A stretch of DNA of 64,000 nt from Streptomyces sp. NBC_00287 (GTDB lineage: Bacteria > Actinomycetota > Actinomycetes > Streptomycetales > Streptomycetaceae). How positions within the stretch are numbered: position 1 is the stretch's first letter; each line of letters opens with the position of its first letter. Below, in pieces: positions 19,042 to 28,291 of this stretch. The DNA lies in NCBI RefSeq assembly GCF_036173105.1, contig NZ_CP108053.1, forward strand, positions 3,410,001 to 3,474,000, given 5' to 3'. Position numbers and translations under genes: made by a program. Under the pieces are notes generated by a model that saw only the letters and a list, made by a program, of their open reading frames with translations, was not told the origin of the DNA and searched no databases.

Positions 19042-19668
19042 ATGAGTGCCGAACCCATCTGGGAGCCGGTCATGGAGCAGCCGAAGCAGGACCCCATCGA
19101 TATGTTGATCGCGATCGAAGAGGCATTTCCCACGCCGATTCGACCCGAGTACGTCGAGGGGACCGCCTACGTGCCTCCGTTTCCGAACGACAACCACAAC
19201 GACGGCGCCTTCGAACTGACCTACCAGTTCCGCGCAGCCGGTATCCGCCTCGCAGGCATGGGAAACGGCTATCGCGCCGCCCTCCCGGACGGTACGACCG
19301 TGGCCCTCGTAGGCCCGGACTTCTACGTCCGCCGCCGCAGACCGACCGAGCTCGATGAGTCGTACTACAAGGCGCACAAGGGCTGGTATCCCATCGACTT
19401 GCTCGCCCTCGTGGGCGAGGTAACCTCCACCAACCTCGAAACCGACACGGGTCCCAAGTACCGCGCGTACGCCGCCGCCGGTGTCCCCGTCTATGTCCTC
19501 ATCGACCGCCGCTCCAAAACAGCCCACTGCTACACGGACCCGGTCCTCCCCGGCGACGACCCCACCGAGGCCTACTACGACACCGACACCAAGGTCGACC
19601 TCGGCGAACCTCTCCCCCTCCCGGCGCCCTATCCCACCCTGGACACGGCACCGTTCCTGGAGAATTAG
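19042..19668 (+). CDS. Uma2-family (DUF820) putative restriction-like nuclease
   Basis: 208 residues with the PD-(D/E)xK-like core of the Uma2 family: GPDFYV, LVGEVTSTN and KYRAYAAAGVPVYVLIDR hold the acidic and lysine positions. AAGGAGA precedes the ATG. Uma2 genes occur in many copies in Streptomyces and cyanobacteria; their role is not known and nuclease activity is inferred from the fold. A single gene, 110 bp before the csnR start codon and not part of that operon. Confidence 0.85.
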   Translation: MSAEPIWEPVMEQPKQDPIDMLIAIEEAFPTPIRPEYVEGTAYVPPFPNDNHNDGAFELTYQFRAAGIRLAGMGNGYRAALPDGTTVALVGPDFYVRRRRPTELDESYYKAHKGWYPIDLLALVGEVTSTNLETDTGPKYRAYAAAGVPVYVLIDRRSKTAHCYTDPVLPGDDPTEAYYDTDTKVDLGEPLPLPAPYPTLDTAPFLEN

Positions 19669-19704
19669 CGACCGGCACCGCCAAGATTCTGCTGCGCACC
19701 CCTC

Positions 19705-19760
19705 TTGACGCATTCCCCGCCCACGCCTACCGTCCTGCCAACCGATAGGAAACCTTCCTA
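19705..19760 (+). promoter_or_regulatory. csnR promoter and CsnR operator
   Basis: TTGACG (19705-19710) and TACCGT (19728-19733) are 17 bp apart. Just downstream, TAGGAA-acc-TTCCTA (19746-19760) is a perfect 6-bp inverted repeat resembling the AGGAAA/TTTCCT-type operator that I recall for CsnR. Its place over the transcription start fits repression of the operon by its first gene product. Confidence 0.75.
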
Positions 19761-19778
19761 ACAGTGAGGGACGGATCC

Positions 19779-20984
19779 ATGGCAGGCACCCCGGGTACCC
19801 CCAGCGTCCTGCGGGCGATGAACGATCGTGCCGCCCTGGACCTCCTGCTGCACCACGGGCCCCTGTCCCGGACGCGGCTCGGCAAGCTCACCGGCCTGTC
19901 CAAGCCCACCGCCTCGCAGTTGCTGGCCCGCTTGGAGGCCGCGGGGCTGGTGCGGACGACCGGTACCACCGAGGGCGGCAGCCCGGGTCCGAGCGCCCAG
20001 CTCTACGGGGTCAACCCCGCGGCCGGGTACGCCGCCGGACTCGACGTCACCCCCGAGCGCGTCCTCGCCGCAGTCGCCGACATCACCGGCCGCACCGTCG
20101 GGCGGTATGAGCTCCCGACCCCGGGGCGCCGACCCGCGCGACCCGTCGTCCAGCAGGTCACCGACGCCCTCGACGGCGCCGTGAAGGCGGCCGGGCTGGC
20201 CCGCGACGACATCCGGCGGCTCGTCATCGGCACCCCCGGCGCCTTCGACCCCAACACCGGCCGGCTCCGCTACGCCGCCCACCTCCCCGGCTGGCACTCC
20301 CCCAGCCTCCTCGACACCCTCGCCGCCGCCCTGCCGATGCCGGTCGAGTACGAGAACGACGTCAATCTCGTCGCCGTAGCCGAACAGCGTCTCGGCGCGG
20401 CCCAGGGCCACGACGACTTCGTACTGCTGTGGAACGAGGAGGGCCTCGGCGCCGCTCTCGTCCTCGGCGGCAGACTGCACCGCGGCTGGACCGGCGGCGC
20501 CGGCGAGGTCGGGTTCCTGCCCGTGCCGGGCGCGCCCCTGGTGCGCCAGGTGACCCGGGCCAACAGCGGCGGCTACCAGGAGCTGGCCGGCGCCCAGGCC
20601 ATCCCGCGGCTCGCCCGGGAGCTGGGGATCGCCGACATCCCCGAGGGGCCCTACACCGAGGTCGCCGCCACACTGCTGGCCCGGGCCGCGGACAGCGGCG
20701 CCGGTCCCGAGCGGCAGCTCCTCGCCACCTACGCGACGGGGCTCGCCACCGGTCTCGCCTCGCTCGTCTCCGTGCTCGACCCCGAACTCGTCGTCCTCAG
20801 CGGCTCCGCCCTCACTCACGGCGGTGAGCGGCTGCTGGCCCTCGTCCAGGCCGAGCTGGCGGACCTCGCCGCCTCCCGGCCCCGGCTGGTGATGGGCGAC
20901 GTGACCGAACACCCCGTGCTGCGCGGCGCGTTGGAGAGCGCCCTCGCGACAACCCGCGACGAGGTCTTCGACACCTCGCGCTGA
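19779..20984 (+). CDS. csnR: ROK-family repressor CsnR
   Basis: 401 residues. An N-terminal winged HTH (LLLHHGPLSRTRLGKLTGLS, then PTASQLLARLEAAGLV) is fused to a ROK sugar-kinase-like domain with the ENDVNLVA and GGAGEVGFLP stretches. I start it at ATG 19779, 8 nt after GAGGG; a GTG at 19764 is less likely. In S. coelicolor the orthologue (SCO2657, from memory) represses the chitosanase gene and its own operon until chitosan oligosaccharides appear. The following five genes are in exactly the csnEFGHK order, which is why the symbol is used. Confidence 0.88.
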   Translation: MAGTPGTPSVLRAMNDRAALDLLLHHGPLSRTRLGKLTGLSKPTASQLLARLEAAGLVRTTGTTEGGSPGPSAQLYGVNPAAGYAAGLDVTPERVLAAVADITGRTVGRYELPTPGRRPARPVVQQVTDALDGAVKAAGLARDDIRRLVIGTPGAFDPNTGRLRYAAHLPGWHSPSLLDTLAAALPMPVEYENDVNLVAVAEQRLGAAQGHDDFVLLWNEEGLGAALVLGGRLHRGWTGGAGEVGFLPVPGAPLVRQVTRANSGGYQELAGAQAIPRLARELGIADIPEGPYTEVAATLLARAADSGAGPERQLLATYATGLATGLASLVSVLDPELVVLSGSALTHGGERLLALVQAELADLAASRPRLVMGDVTEHPVLRGALESALATTRDEVFDTSR

Positions 20985-21027
20985 GCAACATCCCGCCCTC
21001 CCATCCCCCTTCCAGGGAGACTTCGCC

Positions 21028-22359
21028 ATGCCCATATTCAGGAGAAATGCGGCGTACGTCCTCACCGCCTCCCTCGCCCTCCTCGCCACCGCCTGCACCG
21101 GATCCTCGGAGTCGGGGGCGAGTGACGACCCCAACGCCGAGACCACCCTCACCTTCTGGCACGGCTGGAGCGCGCCCGCCGAGGTGAAGGCCGTCCAGGA
21201 GAACGTCGACCGGTTCGAGAAGGCGCACCCCAACATCAAGGTGAAGGTCGTCGGCAACATCAACGACGACAAGCTCAACCAGGCGCTGCGCGCGGGCGGT
21301 TCGAAGGGGCCCGACGTGGTGTCGTCGTTCACCACCTCGAACGTCGGCAAGTTCTGCTCCTCCGGAGCCTTCCTCGACCTCGAGCCGTTCATCGAGAAGT
21401 CGAAGCTCGACCTCGACGCGACGATCCCCAAGCCGATGCTCGACTACACCCAGTTCGAGGGCAAGCGCTGCGCCCTGCCGCTGCTCGGTGACGCCTACGG
21501 CCTCTACTACAACAAGGACGCCTTCGAGGCGGCCGGCATCAAGGCCCCGCCGAAGACCTGGTCGGAGTTCTCCGAGGTCGCCAAGAAGCTGACGAAGACC
21601 AAGGGCGACTCCTACGAGCAGCTCGGCTTCATGCCGACGTACCACGGCTACGAGACGGTCCTGGACCACTATCTGTCCCAGTGGGACCACGCCTACTTCG
21701 ACCAGGACGGAAGGTCCAGCGTCGCGAGCGACCCGGCGTTCGCGGAGGCGCTGACGTACCAGAAGAAGCTCGTCGACGAGCTCGGCGGCTTCGCCGCGCT
21801 GGAGAAGTACCGCAACACCTTCGGTGACGAGTGGGGCGCCAAGCACCCCTTCCACACCGGCCAGGTGGCCATGCAGCTCGACGGCGAGTGGCGGCTGGGC
21901 ATGGCCCGGGACGCGGGCCTGGACTTCGAGATCGGCACCGCCCCGCTGCCCGTCGCCGACGACGAGGTGGACGAGTACGGCAAGGGCTTCCTCTCCGGCA
22001 CGATCATGGGCATCGCCCCGCAGAGCAAGAAGCAGAACGCGGCGTGGGAGCTGGTGAAGTACATGACGACCGACACCCGGGCCGTCGTCTCCTTCGCCAA
22101 CGCCATCCACAATGTGCCGTCCACCTTCGCCGCCCTGAAGTCGCCGGAGCTGGACGTGGACCCGGAGTTCAAGACCTTCCTGGACATCGCCCAGCACCCG
22201 GAGTCGAACAGCCCGCCGGCCGCCGTCAACGGCGACACGTACCAGCTGACGCTCCAGGACTTCGGCTACCAGTACGAGTCCGGCAAGGTGAAGGACGTGA
22301 AGGCGGGCCTGGAGAAGACCGCCGAGCAGATCGACCGCGACATCGAGCAGGCGAAGTAG
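21028..22359 (+). CDS. csnE: Chitosan-oligosaccharide ABC transporter, binding lipoprotein
   Basis: 443 residues. Signal peptide with the lipobox LATAC at residues 19-23, so the mature protein is anchored outside the membrane. The body is an extracellular solute-binding protein family 1 fold (TLTFWHGWSAP, then YNKDAFEAAGI and GKGFLSGTIMGIA). Second gene of the csn operon, 43 bp after csnR. It delivers sugar oligomers to the CsnF/CsnG permeases. No ATPase is encoded here, as usual for Streptomyces sugar importers that share the MsiK ATPase. Confidence 0.9.
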   Translation: MPIFRRNAAYVLTASLALLATACTGSSESGASDDPNAETTLTFWHGWSAPAEVKAVQENVDRFEKAHPNIKVKVVGNINDDKLNQALRAGGSKGPDVVSSFTTSNVGKFCSSGAFLDLEPFIEKSKLDLDATIPKPMLDYTQFEGKRCALPLLGDAYGLYYNKDAFEAAGIKAPPKTWSEFSEVAKKLTKTKGDSYEQLGFMPTYHGYETVLDHYLSQWDHAYFDQDGRSSVASDPAFAEALTYQKKLVDELGGFAALEKYRNTFGDEWGAKHPFHTGQVAMQLDGEWRLGMARDAGLDFEIGTAPLPVADDEVDEYGKGFLSGTIMGIAPQSKKQNAAWELVKYMTTDTRAVVSFANAIHNVPSTFAALKSPELDVDPEFKTFLDIAQHPESNSPPAAVNGDTYQLTLQDFGYQYESGKVKDVKAGLEKTAEQIDRDIEQAK

Positions 22360-22365
22360 CCGCCC

Positions 22366-23295
22366 ATGTCCACGCTCGCCGTACGCCGCCGCAGATCCGC
22401 CCTGCGCACGCTGGCCTTCCTCTCCCCCTGGCTGATCGGCTTCGCCGTCTTCTTCGCCTATCCGCTGATCTCCACCGTGTACTTCTCCCTGATGAAGTAC
22501 GACGGCTTCAACACCCCGGAGTTCCGCGGCCTGGACAACTGGACGTACGTCTTCTCCGACTACCCCATGTTCTGGCCGGCGCTGCGCAACACCCTGTGGC
22601 TGGTGCTGGTGATGGTCACGTGCCGGGTGGTCTTCGGACTGGGCGTCGGCCTGCTGATCACAAAGATCAAGACGGGCGCGGGCGTCTTCCGCACCCTGTT
22701 CTATCTGCCGTATCTCGCCCCGCCCGTAGCCGCGACGCTCGCCTTCGTCTTTCTCCTCAACCCCGGTACCGGACCGGTGAATTCGGTCCTGGACGATCTG
22801 GGTCTCCCGGCTCCCGGCTGGTTCACCGACGCCGACTGGTCCAAACCGGCGCTCACCGCACTGGCGTTGTGGGGCGTGGGCGACCTGATGGTCATCTTCA
22901 TGGCCGCGCTGCTCGACGTACCGAAGGAGCAGTACGAGGCGGCCGAGCTGGACGGGACGTCGGCGTGGCAGCGATTCCGCTATGTGACGCTGCCGAACAT
23001 CTCGCCGATCGTGCTGTTCGCGGTGGTCACGGGCGTGATCCAGACGATGCAGTACTACACGCAGCCACTGGTGGCCGGGAAAGTGGCCTCGGGCGTCATC
23101 GGCGGCTCGGGCCAGCCCTTCGAGCCCGGCTACCCCGACAAGTCGACCCTCACCCTCCCCCAACTCGTCTACAACCTCGGCTTCCAGCGCTTCGACTACG
23201 GCGCCGCGTGTGTGGTCGCGCTGGTCCTGTTCGGCCTGGCCATGGCATTCACGGCGCTGCTGATGCGCCGCCGTGGCGGACTGGTGGGTGACTGA
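22366..23295 (+). CDS. csnF: Sugar ABC transporter permease CsnF
   Basis: 309 residues, six membrane helices, family of MalF/UgpA-type permeases. The cytoplasmic EAA loop that contacts the ATPase is EAAELDGTSAWQRFRYVTLP. Starts 6 bp after csnE and ends in a one-base overlap with csnG (TGATG). Imports oligosaccharides presented by the upstream lipoprotein. Confidence 0.9.
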   Translation: MSTLAVRRRRSALRTLAFLSPWLIGFAVFFAYPLISTVYFSLMKYDGFNTPEFRGLDNWTYVFSDYPMFWPALRNTLWLVLVMVTCRVVFGLGVGLLITKIKTGAGVFRTLFYLPYLAPPVAATLAFVFLLNPGTGPVNSVLDDLGLPAPGWFTDADWSKPALTALALWGVGDLMVIFMAALLDVPKEQYEAAELDGTSAWQRFRYVTLPNISPIVLFAVVTGVIQTMQYYTQPLVAGKVASGVIGGSGQPFEPGYPDKSTLTLPQLVYNLGFQRFDYGAACVVALVLFGLAMAFTALLMRRRGGLVGD

Positions 23296-24185
23296 TGACT
23301 CAAGTACTGGAAAAGCCGGTGCAGTTGACCCCGGATTCGGAGAGCGAGCGCATCGCCCGCCGCCGCTCTCTGCTGGAGTGGATCGCGGTGCACGCCCTCG
23401 GGGTGGCCGTCGCGCTCTTCTTCACCCTCCCCTTCGTCTTCGTGGTCCTCACCTCCCTGATGACCGACCAGCAAGCACTCACCCGCGACCTGGTCCCCGA
23501 CACCTGGCAGTGGGACAACTACCGCCGGGTCTTCGACACCCCCGGCTTCCTCACCTGGTGGCGCAACACGCTGTTGTACGCCGGTCTCGGCACCGTCCTC
23601 ACGGTCGCGTCCTCGCTCCCGGTGGCGTACGCGCTCGCCAAGTTCCGTTTCCGGGGCCGGAATCTCTCCCTGATGCTGGTCATCGCGATGATGATGCTGC
23701 CGCCGCAGGTGGTGATCATCCCGATGTACCTGTTCTGGGCGAAGCAGCTGGACCTGTCGGGCACCCTCTGGCCCCTGATCATCCCGATGGCCTTCGGTGA
23801 CGCCTTCTCCATCTTCCTGCTGCGCCAGTTCCTGCTGACGATCCCGAACGAGTACCTGGACGCGGCAAAAGTGGACGGCTGCGGGGAGTTCAGGACGCTG
23901 CTGAGGGTCGTCGTACCGATGGCGAAGCCCGGCATAGCCGCCGTGGCCCTCTTCCAGTTCTTCTACGCCTGGAACGACTACTTCGGCCCGCAGATCTACG
24001 CCTCCGAGAACCCCGGTGCCTGGACGCTCAGTTACGGGCTGGAGTCCTTCAAGGGCGCGCACCACACCAACTGGAATCTGACCATGGCCGCGACCGTGCT
24101 GGTCATGGCGCCCGTGATCCTCGTGTTCTTCTTCGCGCAGAAGGCGTTCGTCGAGGGTGTCACGCTGACCGGAGTGAAGGGTTGA
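23295..24185 (+). CDS. csnG: Sugar ABC transporter permease CsnG
   Basis: 296 residues, six membrane helices with an N-terminal cytoplasmic stretch of about 30 residues, MalG/UgpE-type. The EAA loop is DAAKVDGCGEFRTLLRVVVP. Its ATG shares one base with the csnF stop, and its own stop overlaps the TTG start proposed for csnH. Confidence 0.9.
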   Translation: MTQVLEKPVQLTPDSESERIARRRSLLEWIAVHALGVAVALFFTLPFVFVVLTSLMTDQQALTRDLVPDTWQWDNYRRVFDTPGFLTWWRNTLLYAGLGTVLTVASSLPVAYALAKFRFRGRNLSLMLVIAMMMLPPQVVIIPMYLFWAKQLDLSGTLWPLIIPMAFGDAFSIFLLRQFLLTIPNEYLDAAKVDGCGEFRTLLRVVVPMAKPGIAAVALFQFFYAWNDYFGPQIYASENPGAWTLSYGLESFKGAHHTNWNLTMAATVLVMAPVILVFFFAQKAFVEGVTLTGVKG

Positions 24186-25459
24186 GCCGCAGTATGAAAC
24201 TCACCGTGGTGGGCGGAGGATCGACCTACACCCCCGAACTCGTCGACGGTTTCGCCCGGTTGAGGGACTCCCTCCCCGTCGAGGAACTTGTCCTGGTCGA
24301 CCCGGCGGCGGACCGTCTCGAACTGGTCGGCGGCCTGGCCCGCCGTATCTTCGCGAGGCAGGGCCACCCGGCCCGGGTGGTGACGACCGACGACCTCGAC
24401 CGGGCCGTGGAGGACGCCGACGCCGTACTCCTCCAACTGCGCGTCGGCGGCCAGGCGGCCCGCAACGAGGACGAGACCTGGCCGCTGGAGTGCGGTTGCG
24501 TGGGCCAGGAGACGACCGGCGCGGGCGGCCTGGCGAAGGCGCTGCGGACGGTGCCGGTGGTACTGGACATCGCGGAGCGCGTCCGGCGGGCCAACCCGCG
24601 CGCGTGGATCATCGACTTCACGAATCCGGTGGGAATCGTGACGCGGGCGCTGCTCCAGGCCGGGCATCGGGCGGTGGGGTTGTGCAATGTGGCGATCGGT
24701 TTCCAGCGGAGGTTCGCGGCGCTGCTGGGGGTCGCCCCCGCAGATGTCCACCTGGACCATGTGGGCCTGAACCACCTCACCTGGGAGACGGCGGTACGAC
24801 TGGGCGGCCCGGAGGGAGAGAACGTCCTGCCCAAACTCCTGGCCGAGCACGGCGAGGGCATCGCGGACGACCTGCGCCTGCCGCGCCCGCTGCTGGACCG
24901 GCTGGGCGTGGTCCCGTCGTACTACCTGCGCTACTACTACGGGCACGACGAGGTGGTACGAGACCTGCGCACAAAACCGTCGCGGGCGGCCGAAGTAGCG
25001 GCAATGGAAAGGGAGTTGCTGAGCCTGTACGCGGACCCGACCCTCGACACGAAACCGGAACTGCTGGCCCGCAGGGGCGGTGCCTACTACTCCGAGGCCG
25101 CGGTGGATCTGGCGGCTGCGCTGTTGGGCGGGGGCGGGAGCCCGTACCAGGTGGTGAACGCCTACAACAACGGCACGCTGCCCTTCCTCCCGGACGACGC
25201 GGTGGTGGAAGTCCAGGCGGCGGTGGGTGCACAGGGGGCGTCCCCCCTGCCGGTGCCGACCGTGGACCCGCTCTACGCGGGCCTGATGGCGAACGTGACG
25301 GCGTACGAGGACCTGGCACTGGAGGCGGCGCTGCGGGGCGGAAGGGACCGGGTGTTCCGTGCGCTGCTCGCCCACCCGCTGATCGGCCAGTACGAGTACG
25401 CCGAGATGTTGACCGACCGGCTGATCGCGCACAACCGGGAGCACCTCGCGTGGGCGTGA
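24182..25459 (+). CDS. csnH: Family 4 glycosidase-like protein CsnH
   Basis: 425 residues of glycoside hydrolase family 4, which cleave by NAD-dependent redox chemistry with a divalent metal. The nucleotide motif is VVGGGSTYTPELVDGF; metal-binding Cys and His lie in GLCNVAIG and GLNHLTW; the Asn is in DFTNPVGIVTRAL. Two starts are possible: TTG at 24182, 7 nt after GGAG and overlapping the csnG stop, or ATG at 24194. Many GH4 enzymes act on 6-phospho-sugars, which fits the sugar kinase encoded next: imported oligomers could be phosphorylated and then cleaved, or the reverse. Confidence 0.88.
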   Translation: MSRSMKLTVVGGGSTYTPELVDGFARLRDSLPVEELVLVDPAADRLELVGGLARRIFARQGHPARVVTTDDLDRAVEDADAVLLQLRVGGQAARNEDETWPLECGCVGQETTGAGGLAKALRTVPVVLDIAERVRRANPRAWIIDFTNPVGIVTRALLQAGHRAVGLCNVAIGFQRRFAALLGVAPADVHLDHVGLNHLTWETAVRLGGPEGENVLPKLLAEHGEGIADDLRLPRPLLDRLGVVPSYYLRYYYGHDEVVRDLRTKPSRAAEVAAMERELLSLYADPTLDTKPELLARRGGAYYSEAAVDLAAALLGGGGSPYQVVNAYNNGTLPFLPDDAVVEVQAAVGAQGASPLPVPTVDPLYAGLMANVTAYEDLALEAALRGGRDRVFRALLAHPLIGQYEYAEMLTDRLIAHNREHLAWA

Positions 25460-26421
25460 CGGGCACTGTTCTCGCCGTCGACGCGGGGAACAGCAAGACC
25501 GACGTGGCGGTGGTCACGGGCGACGGGGAGGTCATCGGATCGGCACGCGGAGGGGGGTTCCGGCCGCCGGCGGTCGGGGTGGCGGTGGCGGTGGACAAGG
25601 TCGCGGAGGTGGTGGGGCGGGCGTTTGCCGAGGCCGGGGTCTCCTCGGTGACCCATGTCTCGGCGTGCCTGGCCAACGCGGATCTCCCGGTGGAGGAGGA
25701 GCAGTTGGCGGCGGCGCTGCACGCGCGCGCGTGGGGCGCGACGGTCGATGTCCGCAACGACACGTTCGCGATCCTGCGGGCGGGGGTGGCCGAGCCGCGG
25801 GGAGTGGCCGTGGTGTGCGGCGCGGGCATCAACTGCGTGGGCATGCGCCCCGACGGCCGCACGGCCCGCTTCCCCGCGCTCGGCCGTATCTCCGGTGACT
25901 GGGGCGGTGGTTGGGGCCTTGCGGAGGAGGCGCTGTGGCATGCGGCGCGGGCGGAGGACGGGCGGGGTGCCCCGACGGCACTGGCATTCGCCCTACCGGC
26001 CCACTTCGGGCTCCCCTCCATGCCGGCCCTGATCGAGGCACTCCACCTGGAACACATCCCGCTGTCCCGCCGCCACGAACTGACCCCGGTCCTCTTCACG
26101 ACGGCGGCGGCAGGCGACCCGGTGGCTCGCTCCCTGGTCGACCGTCTGGCGGAGGAGGTGGTGACGATGGCGACGGTGGCGCTGGGGAGGCTGGACCTGC
26201 TGGGGGAGGAAACTCCGGTGGTCCTGGGCGGCAGCGTCCTGGCAGCCCGCCACCCCCTACTGGACGCCGGAATACGGGACTTGCTGGCAGCGCGGGCCCC
26301 AAAGGCAGTACCGCGGATAGTGACGGCGCCGCCGGTGTTGGGGGCGGTGTTGTTGGGGTTGGACGGGGTGGGGGCGGAAGTGGGGGCGGAGAGAAGGGTG
26401 CGGGCGTATTACGAGCGGTGA
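25456..26421 (+). CDS. csnK: N-acetylglucosamine/glucosamine-kinase-like protein CsnK
   Basis: 321 residues, BadF/BadG/BcrA-type ATPase fold. The phosphate-1 loop is VLAVDAGNSKTDVAVV, the phosphate-2 region VVCGAGINCVG, followed by GRISGDWGGGWGLAEEA and the adenosine motif VVLGGSVL. Start at GTG 25456 gives a GTGA overlap with csnH; GTG 25450 is an alternative. Last gene of the csn operon. It probably phosphorylates amino sugars released from chitosan oligomers. A large palindromic repeat follows. Confidence 0.87.
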   Translation: MTGTVLAVDAGNSKTDVAVVTGDGEVIGSARGGGFRPPAVGVAVAVDKVAEVVGRAFAEAGVSSVTHVSACLANADLPVEEEQLAAALHARAWGATVDVRNDTFAILRAGVAEPRGVAVVCGAGINCVGMRPDGRTARFPALGRISGDWGGGWGLAEEALWHAARAEDGRGAPTALAFALPAHFGLPSMPALIEALHLEHIPLSRRHELTPVLFTTAAAGDPVARSLVDRLAEEVVTMATVALGRLDLLGEETPVVLGGSVLAARHPLLDAGIRDLLAARAPKAVPRIVTAPPVLGAVLLGLDGVGAEVGAERRVRAYYER

Positions 26422-26457
26422 CGGGCGGGGGCCGGCGGAGCGGCAACCAACCTTTTC

Positions 26458-26686
26458 TCGCCCCCGCCGCCCCTACCCGTCCCATCCCTGGGGGCTGCGC
26501 CCCCAGACCCCCCTTCGGCCTGAACGGCCTCGTCCTCAAACGCCGGACGGGCTGAAAATGCCGGTGCCGCAAATTTCAGCCCCTCCGGCGTTTGAGGAGC
26601 GGGGGTCCAGGGGGCGGAGCCCCCTGGGCGGGGTCGAAGGGGCGGCAGCCCCTGGAGGATGGGACGGGTAGGGGCGGCGGGGGCGA
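26458..26686. repeat. 229-bp palindromic intergenic repeat
   Basis: Perfect 30-bp ends: 26458-26487 and its complement 26657-26686 (beginning tcgcccccgccg). Nested inside is a second inverted repeat, CTCAAACGCC (26535-26544) against GGCGTTTGAG (26587-26596), with GGGCTGAAA/TTTCAGCCC near the centre. Short G-rich hairpins (CTGGGGGC-tgc-GCCCCCAG and CCAGGGGGC-gga-GCCCCCTGG) lie in each arm. The motif with ctcaaacgccggacgggctga is one I recognise as widespread between Streptomyces genes. The element fills most of the 431 bp between csnK and glnX and probably ends transcription of the csn operon. Confidence 0.85.
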
Positions 26687-26852
26687 AACAAGCCCCCGCC
26701 GCACCCCAACGCACACCAACCCACCCCCACCGGAACCGAACCGATTGCCACGGCGTATTCATGGGCAGGGGGTGATCCGGGATCCCGCCTGGCCGTCAGC
26801 AGGCTTCGGCAGTGATACTTGCGGGCGACGGATGACCATGGGGGAGGTCGAA

Positions 26853-28283
26853 GTGACACAGCCGGCGAAGAGCAGCACGGCACCACCACCGGACACCGGC
26901 ATGCCCACGATGCCGCCGGTACCGCCCCAGCAGGGCCGCCCCACACCCCCACCCACCCCGCAGGGCCAACGCCGCACCGCCTTCGCCGAGGGCCTGGACA
27001 AACTCCGGGCAGCCGCCACCACGGAACCCGGCCGGCTCCGCATCATCGGCGCCGTACTCGCCCTCCTCGTCGTCGCCTTCGGCGCCGTAACCGCCTGGCA
27101 GGTCACCGAGCGAGCCGCCGCCGCGGACGACGTCCTGCACAGCAGCCAGCCGCTCAGCTCCGACGCCGCCGACATCTACCGCTCCCTCGCCGACGCCAAC
27201 ACCGCCGCCTCCAGCGGCTTCCTGGCCGGCCGCGCGGAGACCGGCGTCAACCGCGTCCGCTACGAAAAGGGCATCAGCACCGCCGCCGAGAAGCTCGTCA
27301 CCGCCGCGGCCAACTCCGACCCGGACTCCCCCTCGGCAGCCACCATCGCCAAGCTCAACCGGCTGCTCCCGGAGTACAAGGGCCTGGTCGAGCAGGCCCG
27401 GACGTACAACCGCCAGGGCTTCCCGGTCGGCGGCGCCTATCTGCGGTACGCCAACGAGAAGATGCAGCAGGAGATGCTCCCGGCCGCGGAGGATCTCTAC
27501 AAGAAGGAGAACCAGCGGCTGCGCGACGACTACGACGGCGCCACCCCGTACCCCTGGGCGGCGATAGCCCTCGGCGTCCTCGCACTCGCCGCCCTCGCCT
27601 GGGCCCAGCACCGCAACTACCGTCGCACCAACCGCGTCCTGAACCACGGCCTGGTCGCCGCCACGGCCACCGCCACGGTGGTCCTGCTGTGGCTGGTCGT
27701 CGGTCACAGCGTGGCCCGCGCGAGCCTGAACGACTCCTACGACCACGGCGTCCGCTCGCTGAACGTCCTGCACGACGCCCGTATCGCCTCCCTGAAGGCC
27801 CGCGGCAACGAGAACCTGACGCTGGTCTCCCGCGGCGCCGAGACCAAGAAGGTCGGCGAGGAGACGTACGACGCGTACGACTACGACTTCACGCAGGACA
27901 TGAACACCCTCGGCAAGGGTCTCGCCCTCGCCGAGGACCTCGCCGACGACAAGGCGGGCGAGCAGCCGGTCACCGCGGCCGTGGGGAACATGACGGAGTG
28001 GAAGAAGCGCCACGCCGCCGCCCGCGCGGAGGACGAGAACGGCGAGTACCAGCAGGCGCTGGACAAGGTGATCGGCGCCAAGGGCACCACCGGCGAGTGC
28101 TTCGACAGTGTCGACGACAACCTCGCCACCGCGCTGAAGCACGAGACGACCGAGTTCAAGGCGGCGGCCGGCGACGGCCTGGACGCGATGGCGGGGCTGT
28201 CGATCGGCGCGGCCGTCCTGGCCGTCCTGGGCGCGGCGGGCGCCGTCCTGGGCATCGGCCGCAGGCTGTCGGAGTACCGGTGA
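26853..28283 (+). CDS. glnX: GlnX-type four-TM sensor protein
   Basis: 476 residues. A Pro-rich cytoplasmic N-terminus (to about 60), TM1 at 63-82, an extracytoplasmic helical domain of about 150 residues, TM2-TM3 (PYPWAAIALGVLALAALAWA and a helix ending WLVVGHSVARA), a second extracytoplasmic helical domain, and TM4 near the C-terminus. This two-loop four-TM plan matches mycobacterial GlnX, which links GlnH to PknG. GTG at 26853, 5 nt after GGAGG, is preferred over ATGs at 26832 and 26838. The product of the next gene is a GlnH-like binding protein and pknG lies two genes further on. Confidence 0.82.
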   Translation: MTQPAKSSTAPPPDTGMPTMPPVPPQQGRPTPPPTPQGQRRTAFAEGLDKLRAAATTEPGRLRIIGAVLALLVVAFGAVTAWQVTERAAAADDVLHSSQPLSSDAADIYRSLADANTAASSGFLAGRAETGVNRVRYEKGISTAAEKLVTAAANSDPDSPSAATIAKLNRLLPEYKGLVEQARTYNRQGFPVGGAYLRYANEKMQQEMLPAAEDLYKKENQRLRDDYDGATPYPWAAIALGVLALAALAWAQHRNYRRTNRVLNHGLVAATATATVVLLWLVVGHSVARASLNDSYDHGVRSLNVLHDARIASLKARGNENLTLVSRGAETKKVGEETYDAYDYDFTQDMNTLGKGLALAEDLADDKAGEQPVTAAVGNMTEWKKRHAAARAEDENGEYQQALDKVIGAKGTTGECFDSVDDNLATALKHETTEFKAAAGDGLDAMAGLSIGAAVLAVLGAAGAVLGIGRRLSEYR

Positions 28284-28291
28284 GAGGGGGC

